Of a stretch of DNA of 64,000 nucleotides, positions 44,030 through 53,909 are shown in pieces. The DNA is taken from the NCBI GenBank assembly GCA_009760855.2, contig WPIO01000184.1, positions 110,001-174,000 on the forward strand, given 5' to 3'. A program made the translations under genes and the position numbers. The notes beneath the pieces are model-generated. The model saw nothing but the letters and a program-made list of their open reading frames with translations. It was not told the DNA's origin and searched no databases. Position 1 is the first letter of the stretch. Each line of letters starts with the position of its first letter. This DNA comes from Cristatella mucedo. Taxonomy: Eukaryota; Bryozoa; Phylactolaemata; Cristatellidae.

Positions 44030-45475
44030 ACAGGACAAGTCACAAGGACCCACTAAATGCTATCATATCTAAGTGGGTTTTTTAAGTTCGTTTTTAAGTG
44101 TGGTCAAGTCAGAAAATGTCGTGACGGAAGTTGAGAGTGAGTTTCGGGCTTTGAGGGATTTCGAGAAAATTTTTATTTATGCAGCGGTCAAAGTATTATT
44201 CATGGATTTATTGCGTTTTAACATAGGGATACAGCATCTAAATTGGTCTATGTATTTGTGACATCCCACCTTGAATTCTGTCTTTCCTGCTTTCAGATCT
44301 ACCTGCCTGTATACTCAGTAACTAGACTTCTGTAACTCACCACTTGCTGGCCGATGTGATTGACCAGCACAATCTCGGCTTTCACTTTTAAGCCGATGAC
44401 AATTAGCTTTATCTTAGCTTTGATCCCTCGTAGCCGTCCAGCAGGTCGAATTCCCTCAACTCCCTAGCTGCATGTATTGGCACCATCTGCACATGTATGG
44501 CAGAAAATTTTCTTAAATTTAATTTAAATAAAACCAACTTACTAGTTATGAGCAAACACAATGTAATTCAGAAATTGAAAAGGTCAACGCTCAAAATCAG
44601 CTCTTCCATTATTCTGTTGAATGTGCACGAAATGTAGGCATCATGTCTCAAAGTGACCTTTCTTTGGACGACCAAATCAGCTTCACGATCAAGTCTGCCT
44701 ACTTTCAGCTACATAAAATTGCTAAAATGTGGGCTTGTTTTTTTAGACAGGAATACATAATCTAAATTGATCCATGCATTTATGACACCTTGTCTCGACT
44801 TTTGTAACTCGCGGCTTTCAGGCCTACAGGCCAGTGCAATCAGCACTCACAGGTGGTGCAAAACTCTGCAGCTAGGCTTGTCTGTCGTGAGTGTCGAAGT
44901 TGTTACATCACACCACTTCTCGCCGTCCAGCACTGGCTGCTATTCAAGTAACACATCGACTTCAAGGTTGCGGCACTCAATTGTAGGTCCCTTCATTCTT
45001 TTGCTCCAGCTGTTAGATCTACTCCCCCACCAGGCCAGGCATCGTTCCACCTGCTTTTCAAAATCTAACTCTTATACTATACCTCGTACAAGCCTCAAAA
45101 ATCCTTCGGAGACCATTTATTTCGTACGCTCTCAAAGTCCGGAACTCACTCCCGACCTGCATCACGACATCTCTTCACCTGTCCACAATAAAAAGTATCT
45201 CAAAACGCACCTACTGATGGCAGCATGTTGATGCTGCTTGTAATTCGTCCTTTATGTGCTCAAGCGAACTGACACTGCTGCATGCTGCCACTAACAACAC
45301 TTGCATCCTGACCCCGTGCATGTCGCCCCAACATGTTTTTTTTGTTGTTTATTAAGCATGCTACCCCTAACCGCTTGATCTTTCTTATTTGTAGCTATTT
45401 CAAAATGCCTACAAAGAGATTGAGTTTTCTGAGAGCGCCCTATATTAATTATATTAATGTTTTTATTACTGGCCT
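44030..45475. pseudogene. Rearranged L2-1 fragments (copy 2 of a duplicated block)
   Basis: Same scrambled order as 30265-31235: a minus-strand ORF end (44030-44215), then plus-strand RT and thumb pieces. It continues further, to the plus-strand ORF end (SNSYTIPRTSL at about 45080) and a 3' UTR ending near 45470. It is not readable as one frame. Confidence 0.65.
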
Positions 45476-45544
45476 GTGCCATCAGGCACTTACAGCTAGT
45501 GTAAAACCCTGTGACTAGGCTTATATACAATTCATTAATTTGTA

Positions 45545-46155
45545 TTTAATTCATTTGAGAGGCTTGTCTCTTGTGAGTGTTGAAGTTGCCACATCACACC
45601 ACTTCACACCGTCCAGCACTGGCTGCTATTCAAGTAACACATCGACTTCAAGGTTGCGGCACTCAATTGTAGGTCCCTTCATTCTTTTGCTCCAGCCAAA
45701 CTATTAGATCTACTCGTCCACCAGGTTAAGCATCGCTTTCCGGAATATAATTGTTTGCCCATATCTTGTACAAATCTCAAACAGTTTGGCGACCGTTCCT
45801 GTAGTTTGTATGCTCCTAAAGCCTGGAACTCACCCCTCCCGACTTGTGTCACGAACTCTCCTGACTGGTCCACATTTAAAAAGGAGCTAAGCCCGCATCT
45901 ATTCATCACGGTATTTATCGAGTTCCTTGATTCGTCATTTATGTGCTTATGCCTGCTGACTATGCATGCTAAAACTAAGTGTGCTTGCATGCTGACCCTG
46001 TGTGTGTCACCCCTAACCATGTTTTCCCGTTGTTTATTCGGCATACTATCACATTCGATCGTGCTTCCTTTGCAGCAAATCTAAATGACGTAGAAATAGA
46101 TTTAATTATCTGAGGGCACTATAATAAGTTTATTATTATTATTATTATTATCAAA
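45545..46155 (+). mobile_element. L2-1 fragments and 3' end
   Basis: 45560-45690 is a third copy of the thumb piece (CCGTCCAGCACTGGCTGCTA). 45700-46155 is a diverged ORF end (PISCTNLKQFGDRSCSLYA) with 3' UTR and (ATT)n. Confidence 0.75.
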
Positions 46156-46526
46156 TGTGCTTATATGTACTGATGTGCTGAAACAACACGTGTTGTCTCT
46201 AACGTCGCTAGGTGAGATGGCCCACTTCAGTCAATTGCCAAGATGGCACACTTTAGTCACTCAAAAATGGCATCTTTCGTGACGGATTTTGCTCGACCGA
46301 GCAGAGCAAGTCCTCATTCAAATTGTTGCTCCTAAAGTAATAATGGTTATAGTCATGTGCAGTGCTTGCTTTTTATATTCACTCTCTCCCTTGCCAACCT
46401 GTTTGTCCAGATGTAATCTTGGCTCTTCTGCATACCAAGATGTCCGGCTGTGCTTAGAAGCAGAGCTTTGGTCACTTCGTGGTTTTAGTTTTGCAACATC
46501 AGCTCTAGGGAGCCACCGAGCTCCGA

Positions 46527-47375
46527 ATGCAGGAGCCCGTTGCTCACCAAGCTCCTCAGCATGCCTGCGGGCAGTGCGGCAAGCTGTTCATGTATCGATG
46601 CCATCTCAAGGCCCACGAGCTCACCCATACTGACGAGAGACCTCACTCGTGCGACCTGTGCTCCAAGACGTTCCGCACTGCCACTCACCTTAAGACTCAC
46701 AAGCTCACGCACACTGGCGAGAGGCCTCACACATGCAACACGTGCACCAAGCGATTCACCAATGTCAGCAACCTGCGACGGCACATGCGTTTGCATGCTG
46801 GCGAGAAGCTGCACGCCTGCGACAAATGCAGCAAGAAATTTACAGATGGCCTCGAGCTGCACCGACAACAGCTCTTGCACACTGATGAGACACAGCAGGC
46901 ATGCTCCATTTGTGGAAAGGTGCTCGCTATATCTAGCAGCCTAAAGAATCACTTATATCCTCAATCGGCCGAGAAACCACACCCTTGTGACCAGTGTGGC
47001 AATAGGTTCACCACGGTCGGCAAAGGGCACCAGCATGTGCACTCGGGGGAGAAGCCGCACCCATGCGACCAGTGCAAAAAGCGGTTTAAAACCATCGGAC
47101 GCCTGCGGCAGCACATGAAGGTGCACACGGGTGATTGGAAATACCACTGTGATGCGTGCGGCAGACGATTTCGCTACCTCTGCCACCACCGTCGGCACCA
47201 GTTTCTCCACACCGGTGAGAGGCCGCACGGATTCGACACGAGCGACATGCTGCTTCGCGACTTCAGCAGGCTGTGCCTGCACCAGTGCCGGCACTTGCAG
47301 ACATTCGAGAAGCTCCACACCTGCGACTATACCCACAAGCAGTACAGCATTCCGAGCAGCCTGGCTAAGAGCTAA
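46527..47375 (+). CDS. C2H2 zinc-finger protein B
   Basis: 282-codon open frame from the family start (MQEPVAHQAPQHACGQCGK). Finger units begin at residues 14, 42, 70, 98, 126, 154, 180, 208, 236 and 266. Units 1, 2, 3, 7 and 8 are complete C2H2 fingers with HTGERPHxC-type linkers. Unit 4 has Gln for the first zinc His (LHRQQLLH), unit 5 lacks the second His, unit 6 is two residues short and unit 9 has lost both Cys. Unit 10 has one Cys and stops at SLAKS because of the 482-bp insertion. No N-terminal effector domain. Likely a nuclear DNA-binding protein with five reliable fingers. The frame has stayed open despite decayed fingers. It could equally be an early pseudogene. Confidence 0.7.
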   Translation: MQEPVAHQAPQHACGQCGKLFMYRCHLKAHELTHTDERPHSCDLCSKTFRTATHLKTHKLTHTGERPHTCNTCTKRFTNVSNLRRHMRLHAGEKLHACDKCSKKFTDGLELHRQQLLHTDETQQACSICGKVLAISSSLKNHLYPQSAEKPHPCDQCGNRFTTVGKGHQHVHSGEKPHPCDQCKKRFKTIGRLRQHMKVHTGDWKYHCDACGRRFRYLCHHRRHQFLHTGERPHGFDTSDMLLRDFSRLCLHQCRHLQTFEKLHTCDYTHKQYSIPSSLAKS

Positions 47376-47851
47376 GTCAAAGTCACGGTTACTCTAGCAA
47401 TATTCCACGAAGGTCGGCTTCTCTTCGTGTTGTTCATGCTAATATCGGTCTAGGTTAAGATCAATTCAGGTAAAAATTGAGAGATAGCCCTGCGGCTAGA
47501 AAAATTGAGATGATTAAGATTGAGATGATTGAGATGATGAGAAAAATTGAGATGATTGAGAGAACCGCCAAGCGGCTAGAAGGCTCTCGCCTCTCTCCAG
47601 CCAAGTAAATTGGTGACGGCCTTAATGTTTGAGAAGCCGAGGATTTCTAGAATAGCATTGAAGCCCACCTCGTTGATGCAACGGCTTTCAGTGATAAAGA
47701 TGCAGACAGGACAGCTGGAATGACAGCTTCAAATAATGCGAATCTGAACAATCTTCGAATCTGAACAATGCCGACTGAAATGTATTTGAGAGTGATTGCT
47801 TTACCGAAGGTGAGCATTGACACCTACAAGCCAGTTAGAATTGGTTTACTA
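47370..47851. mobile_element. 482-bp insertion in the last finger, copy B
   Basis: Same length and position as in copy A, flanked by AGCCTGGCTAAG (47358-47369) and AGCCGGCCAAGG (47852-47863). It differs from copy A at about ten positions by hand count. The insertion therefore came before the block duplication. Confidence 0.55.
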
Positions 47852-48300
47852 AGCCGGCCAAGGACAACCGGCACAATCACATCAATGACCAGGGGGCGAG
47901 CCGAGCGACTTGCAACAGCAGCTCAGCAGTGAATAGGTGCTCACGTGATGAGCGGTGCATGTGATTGGGCACGTGCGACGTCCACACTCAAGGCCTCTGA
48001 GCGATGCCTCTGTGCAAAGCCTATGAGCATTGGTCACCTGACGCAGCATCGTGTGGTTTTCTCCAGCTGCCAATGCCACCTGTGAGTTAATGTGGGCAAC
48101 GACCTGGTGCTCTCGTGCAAACACACCCTAGAAACGGAAGCTGTGACATGTGCACTCATCGGCAGCAGTGCTGCTGCACGAAGATTCGTTAGGTTTTGAT
48201 CTCTTGAGGTAGAAGCACCTTGCACAAGCTGGCTCTGCTGGAAGAGTAGTTGGCCTCACCGTGGCCACTTTTATCTGCTCCTGGCCATCAGCTAGCTCTC
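47852..48300 (+). pseudogene. Detached 3' end of ZNF B and conserved 3' flank
   Basis: Nearly identical to 35316-35760 and collinear with the 3' end and flank of gene D. It contains the former tail codons CAACAGCAGCTCAGCAGTGA. Confidence 0.65.
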
Positions 48301-48424
48301 TGCTGTGCTAGGGCAGAACTTGACTGACATGCCTATAGTAATGCTTCGCTATATCTGTCGTAATATGCATACTGAGCTCTTCCAGATTGGCAATTATGCA
48401 TAGCGCAACTGCAGAAATACACAT

Positions 48425-48890
48425 TTAAGATTGCTAAGTACTCCTGGTTCATTATATTTACATTGCACACATTGCAAAGGGACATATGTCTCTAAGAGCA
48501 AGGTTCTTATGCTGACCCACAAGGCCTGCCATGGCTTAATGCTAATAATAGCAATAATGCCAATATATATGTATACAATTTATGTGTCTAGTACCCAAGA
48601 AAACTTAATCTCTATTCAGGGCTTCTCGGATCTACTCCCCCACCAGGACAAGCATCGTACCACCTGCTTCTCGGAATCCAACAGTTGACTAATACTTCGT
48701 ATGAACCTCAAATCCTTTGGAGACCGTGCATTCAGTGCGTATACTCCCAAAGACTGGAACTCACTCTCGACTTGTATTACAACATCCCCTGACTTGACCA
48801 CATTTAAAAAGAACTTACATACACCTCTTTAGGACAACATTTAATAGGTCCCTGTGATTCGTCGTTCATGTGCTTATGAGTGCTGACATT
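48425..48890 (+). mobile_element. LINE-2 scrap and L2-1 3' fragment
   Basis: Same arrangement as 35890-36424 but with only a short TATATATGTATA where copy A has a long (TA)n. The L2-1 ORF end and part of its 3' UTR are present; the terminal part is absent. Confidence 0.7.
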
Positions 48891-49845
48891 GTTAGCACCC
48901 AGAAGTCTAGCATCAATCTAATAAACCTACCAGGAAATACTGGTACTTAGTCTGAGAAGGAGCGCTAATGATTCGAGCAGAGCTTTTAGCATGGGATTCT
49001 TGAATTGTCGGCGAGTAATTGAAAAATTAAGAATGCCGCACGACTGTCCAGGATTCAAAAATGGTCACTGGTCATCGCGTAAGACGAGCCACGGTACCAA
49101 GCGTGCACAATCGACTCGACTAGGCTACTTCCCGCACTTGGTTACCGTTCAAGTTCTCTTTCCAACTGGTCTATCGGAACGATTGTAACTACCCACACCA
49201 GCCGATGTAGATAGTTTTTTTGGAAACTGTGCACACTGTTTTCGTGTTAGGACTCAAGTGATAAACTAGTCAAATGCCAAACAACATAGCACAACCTTAA
49301 ATTTTGAATTTTTTAGTTCGTCTGACCTCTGACCTCTGCTCTCCAGATTCAGCAAACGTAGGGCACTCTGTTAGATGACCCAAGTTTTACTGCAGAATTT
49401 CAGCCAGCTTAGACTTATAATTTTGTTTTTAGACAGCGTGCACGAGATCATGACCAACTGGACGTCAACTCGAATACGTGAATTAATATTTCCCTGATTT
49501 TTTGAATTTCGATGTCGACCATCAGCCGTGCCTTGAATTATACGTAGATCAGCACATTCCTTACTCACAATCTTCTCTCGAAGTTAGCGATAGTGATGGC
49601 CGAATACTAATGGCTGATCCTAGTGATAGCCGAATAGTAACGTCTGATCCCACAGGACTAAAACACGTTTCACAGAGGTTCGGTATAAATGGAGACGCGA
49701 AAAACTCTAAGAACAGATCATTTTCGGAACTCCTCATCTGACTGGTTGTCTGAAAAAAACTTGCCCAATACGTTGGTCTGATTGATAACGATCAGGCAAA
49801 CAATATTTTAACTGCGCCAGTGCATCATTTAAAACAAATTAATAT
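48891..49845. other. Unassigned stretch
   Basis: No gene recognised. 49595-49650 has a short tandem repeat, with TGATCCTAGTGATAGCCGAATA echoing AGTGATGGCCGAATA just before it. Confidence 0.4.
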
Positions 49846-49983
49846 AATTCATTTATATAGCGCCCCAAGAGAACCTAATCTCTATTTTCTACGCTTCACA
49901 TATGCCTCGGGGTTCGAGCCCACGACCTCAGTCAGACCTTGGTCGGGGCGAGCACCTTAACCGCTAGACCAAACCAGCTCGGC
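49846..49983 (-). mobile_element. SINE-2, well-preserved copy
   Basis: Minus strand: GGTCTAGCGGTTAAGGTGCTC (A box), then GGTCTGACTGAGGTCGTGGG and CTCGAACCCC (B box at 49911-49921). The tail is ATGTGAAGCGTAGAAAATAG, then AGATTAGGTTCTCTTGGGGC and GCTATATAAATGAAT. Best example of the tRNA-headed, LINE-tailed SINE. Confidence 0.8.
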
Positions 49984-50149
49984 AAATTTTTTGATATTTT
50001 GTCGTCTGATAGTTGTTCTTAAATATTTAAGTAGGATCCCATGATCCATAGTGCATTCATGAGAACCGTAATTTTTGACTGCCGTGGATAGCTAGCAACC
50101 AGATTACCCTTAGCCTCAGCCTTTGTCTTAGCCTCAGTTTGTCTCCGCG

Positions 50150-50870
50150 GCCTAAAAAGTGGACTTCTCCTATGTCGTTATGAAAGCCACCCAATACGGC
50201 GAGAACTCAAGCAGCGTCAGCACAGTCTTCTTTCTGACGTTCTTATTCTAGACTCGGGGAGCCAAGATGATAGACAAAGTAAACCCGTAAATCAAATCAT
50301 CAAAGTTGTCATAAAGTTATGCATAAGCTGTGAAACTGATCGTGCAAAACAATCAGTACTGTTAAGAGTATAAAACTACCTTCACAAGAATACTAATTTA
50401 TGCAGTGTGTCTTCTTGTCATAATAGACTATTTGGCAGCCATTGATGGCATCGATCGCTGAGTCCGTCAATTATTATAATCCGGGCACCTATGACCTCGC
50501 CCGCGCCTCACAAGCTCATCCATAAAATGGAAGTTGTATTATGTCAGAGTTAGACATCCCAGCATTCCTCTTCACGTTTGACTGTCGTCACAGAAGCCTT
50601 TCATATATACGGTACTCCAGTGATGTGGTGTCGGTCCATTCTTCTCATCAGTTATACTCTTCCTCTTGCCGACACGATCACCGAGCAGAATCTAGTCTCT
50701 TATTTGTTGGTTGACGACTTACTACTCTACCTTGGCTGCGATTATTTTCTGCCTTCCACAAATTCAAGGTTCTCAAATTGCTTGCCACTTCCATTTCTAC
50801 TCATCCTTCTTTAATGGCTGCAACATTTCTCAAATTGAATTACAATGGACCGATCTTGCTAGTTACGTGT
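50150..50870 (+). pseudogene. Degenerate L2-1 reverse transcriptase
   Basis: Decayed but in order. Motif A traces lie near 50430-50460. YGTPVMWCRSILLISYTLPL (near 50610) corresponds to YGVPQGSVLGPVLFTVYTLPL. LVDDLLLYLGCD (near 50710) stands for the FYSDDTQLYLCFD catalytic block, and NYNGPILL stands for the LKLNxDKT block. Confidence 0.65.
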
Positions 50871-51437
50871 ACACCCAGTGGTGCTCAGATGCTGTTTTTC
50901 ATAGCATTGATTCGGCGCGTGCGACCTCTCTCTCTCTCTCTCTCTGTGATTCTGAAGCCTGAAATCGGACATGCTATCACAAACTAATTGCTTCATTTTC
51001 ACGCTTCGTAATAGACCAGTAAAGAAAAGCGCATTTCTTCGGGCGCCAAGCAAATTTCTAATTAATATGAATGACGTTCAAAAGGCCTAGTCGCAACTAA
51101 AAAGAAGGACATTCCGCAAAGTCCCGACTCCGTTCGGTTATCGAATAGAATAGATATTTTCCCATCCGCTAAGAATTCCAAGCTAATCGTAATTAAAACA
51201 TCAAAGAAAATAAGCGGAGCGTACTTGTAGATAATGATGAAGAGAAAAGTTCCAGTGGTCAGGAAATATTTTCCGCCAGCCAAAGTGATAGCATTAACAT
51301 TTGATTGCTATCTCCCGCAAATCTGAATGCATCTGCAGCGTCTTTACTGCACTTTATAAATCAAAAGTATAGTCTTCATCATGCAATAAATCGTGTCACA
51401 CCGTCAGTCCACTTTTTCCAGGAGGAACAGGTCAGTT
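50871..51437. other. Unassigned stretch
   Basis: Contains a short (CT)n at 50928-50946. Nothing else recognised. Confidence 0.35.
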
Positions 51438-51723
51438 TGTTGGCGAGGGTTAAAATTCGCTGTTTAACAAGGATTAAAAAGAAAATTTGTTTAGCGACGA
51501 TTAAAATTTACGCCGGCGCGATGGCGACCGTTAGGCAAGCCTCCTTCTTGTTTTGGCCCGGTTTTCGGCCTATTTCCCCGGCAGAGGTTTCCGGCTTTCG
51601 TCGGGTGGGCCACGGAAAAGCCAAGGAGCTGTCAATTGACTGTCCAACGACATCGCGAAATCGAGTCGATGCTGACCTTGAGCCTTCCAGGAATTAGACT
51701 ACCCCCGCCCCGGTGACCGAACA
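51438..51723 (+). mobile_element. Possible LTR remnant with primer-binding-site-like sequence
   Basis: The segment begins TGTTGGCGAGGG and ends GACCGAACA, so it has TGTT...AACA ends. Two bases after it comes TGGCGCCC (51725-51732), a typical start for an LTR-retrotransposon primer-binding site. There is no second LTR or gag/pol in the window. Internal TTTA-CGA-GATTAAAA blocks repeat. It may be a solo or truncated 5' LTR; the evidence is only these end features. Confidence 0.35.
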
Positions 51724-51835
51724 TTGGCGCCCATTGAACTGTGCAAAGTTGGCTGCAATGCGATCCTGCGATGCCCTAGAATGAGTGGATGTTCACTCGA
51801 TTTTATATTAGTTACTTTACATTATCTATCTATCT

Positions 51836-51847
51836 CTCTATCTATAT

Positions 51848-51904
<57 letters not shown>

Positions 51905-51908
51905 ACTC
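51836..51908. repeat. (CT)n microsatellite
   Basis: CTAT repeats lead into a long uninterrupted CT run, then CACTCACTCA. The Ser/Leu-rich frame over it is not a gene. A run of 14 C lies nearby at 52021-52034. Confidence 0.95.
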
Positions 51909-52209
51909 ATTTTTTTTCTGCAGTGGCTAAGTTGCTTGTAAGAGTAGTGAGCTATTCCGTAGACTCAATAGGGTTAGATGGCCGCCATTGACTCGAAAAT
52001 AAAACTAATTATGCAGTAGCCCCCCCCCCCCCCCGTGGCCAAAATACATTAGTTCATGAGTGTGCGGAGCTCGTGCACATAATGCGGAGCCATCGCTTGA
52101 TTTGCATAACGGCGTCTACTCCTAAGGTGTATGAGCACCACCGTCGCGAAGAACGTGTGTGCAAGCAAATCTTGCTCATACCTTAGCATATCAAGTCCGT
52201 ATCCATAAT

Positions 52210-52437
52210 GCCGACACGTCTCTTTAACGTTGTGCATGCTGCCACTAACCACATTTGCATGCTGACCCTGTGCATGTCACCCCTAACCATATTGTTCATT
52301 TTGTTTGTTTTTCAAGCATGATTTTACTTACCATTCAATTGCATTTCACTTTGCAGCAAATGTAAAGCGCCTAGAAAGAGATTAAGTTCTCTGAGGGCGC
52401 TTTATCAAGTGCATTATTATTATTAACGTCAGCGGAC
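52210..52437 (+). mobile_element. L2-1 3' UTR-only copy
   Basis: Very well preserved 3' UTR from GTGCATGCTGCCACTAACCA to GCTTTATCAAGTGCATTATT. It is one of the youngest looking copies and a good consensus reference. Confidence 0.9.
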
Positions 52438-52539
52438 GGTTACAGACGCTCAACAGCGGCCACGACGTACACCGATTGCTGTGTTGACTAGTGCTCACAT
52501 CAGCTCCAATGCCAATGCCGCAAGTCTCGAGTCCCGGTG

Positions 52540-52735
52540 TGGGCGTGGCCACGCCCACGATGTCGTTCCGCCCCCGCAGGACTCGTACCACTCCGGTAGG
52601 CCAACGGGTGCACTACGTACCGGCTCGTTACCCCTGGCCATCGGGCGGTATCAGCTAAGTAAGCTGGATTTCATTGCAACGGGTCAGCTGTGGTCGCGTG
52701 ACCTGCTAGTCCTTCAGTGAAGACTATCTGCCTGT
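52540..52735 (+). repeat. Long inverted repeat, left arm
   Basis: Reverse complement matches 54744-54912. It runs from GGGCGTGGCCACGCCCACGA through GTTCCGCCCCCGCAGGACT, TCGGGCGGTATCAGCTAAG and TAAGCTGGATTTCATTGCAA to GGGTCAGCTGTGG and GACCTGCTAG-CCT. The arms are about 170-190 bp and diverged. Confidence 0.65.
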
Positions 52736-53264
52736 GCGGCGGTCTCTACGCACGCTATCCACTCTCTGTCTGCCTCCCTTTTCTTGTACTCTACTGGCTA
52801 TATCCGGTGCTGATTCCACGACGGCTACTAAATCATGCATACGTACGTACGCTCACTTCCTTGCGTTGCCCGCATACGATACAATATGGTCGCAGTCGTA
52901 AGTACAGCAACTAGCCTGAGGGGGCTTCGCTCTTCGTCGCTCAACCATCGCGAGTTCGACCCCCTACACTGGCTCCCGCCTACTTCAGGGCGAAGGCCTT
53001 CTATTCAGCCTGGGAAGTATACTATCCTACAATCTCATAATCGCGATAATAACTAGCCGCCATAATTCGGTTGGTTTAGCTGGCGCCGCCATTACAACGT
53101 AGCTCTTGGACGCTCTATAGCTTCCGATCCGCAGCTCAGGTAATAGAGGACATAGAGAAAGGCGATAGCGTTGCTACTGGCTGGCAGAAAGTATGGTGCG
53201 ACCATGGACGACGGACCATGGACGATGGTGCTGCCAGCTAGCCAAAGCGCAGTATCACGCTATC

Positions 53265-53512
53265 CCAGCGTCTAGTGGGTCCATGCGATTCGCCATTTTC
53301 GTGGTTATGCGTTCTGACGCCGAGAATGCTGCCGCTAACCATATTTGCACGCTAACACTGTGGGTGTCAGCTCTAGCCAGGTTATGCTCGTTCTCATTAA
53401 GCATGCCACCGCTAATCATTCAACCATGCTTCCTTAGCAAAAAATGTAAAGGGCTTAGAAAAAGATTGAGTTCCCTGAGGTTACTATAACAACGGTTTTA
53501 TTATTATTTTAA
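53265..53512 (+). mobile_element. L2-1 3' end, diverged
   Basis: AGTGGGTCCATGCGATTCGC, AATGCTGCCGCTAACCATAT, AAAGGGCTTAGAAAAAGATTG and an ATT tail. Confidence 0.7.
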
Positions 53513-53668
53513 TGTGCACACGGTGATGCCTCAGGTTGCCGTGGGGGCTCTGGTTCGCCATGGCGGCGCAACAGAGAACGAAGCCCCACGAGCGAGTTGT
53601 GGTGAGGACAACGGCGGCTGTATTGTATCATACGCAGGCAGCGTAAGCAAGCGAGCGTATGAACGCCA

Positions 53669-53812
53669 AGCTGGGTTTTTTTACCGGTTAAGGCGCTCAC
53701 CCTGACCAAGGTCTCGCTGAGGTCGTGGGCTCAAGCCCCGTGGCAAGTGTGAAGCACCTGAATAGAGATTAAGCTCTCTTCGGGCGTTATAAAAATGAAA
53801 TATATTTAAGTA
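53669..53812 (+). mobile_element. SINE-2
   Basis: A-box region CCGGTTAAGGCGCTCACCC, B box GGGCTCAAGCC at 53727-53737, tail GTGAAGCACCTGAATAGAGA, TTAAGCTCTCTTCGGGCG and TTATAAAAATGAAA. Plus orientation. Confidence 0.75.
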
Positions 53813-53909
53813 TCCCTCATTTAAGCAGCTCCGGAGCGCTCGGAGAGAAGAAATGAAGAGATCGAGGAGCAGAGTGGATAGCGCCCACACGTCGGACGGT
53901 GGATAAGTA

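Larger units (their letters stand above)
46169..48890 (+). repeat. Duplicated block, copy B
   Basis: Collinear with 33458-36424. By eye the region upstream of the gene differs by several percent, while the insertion and 3' flank are nearly identical. The right edge is in the L2-1 3' UTR (GTGCTTATGAGTGCTGACATT), after which the copies diverge completely. Confidence 0.85.

Noticed and set aside
49900-49983. Functional tRNA gene with A and B boxes
   Set aside because: The same head recurs attached to a LINE-like tail at several sites, so it is a SINE. The cloverleaf is not maintained.
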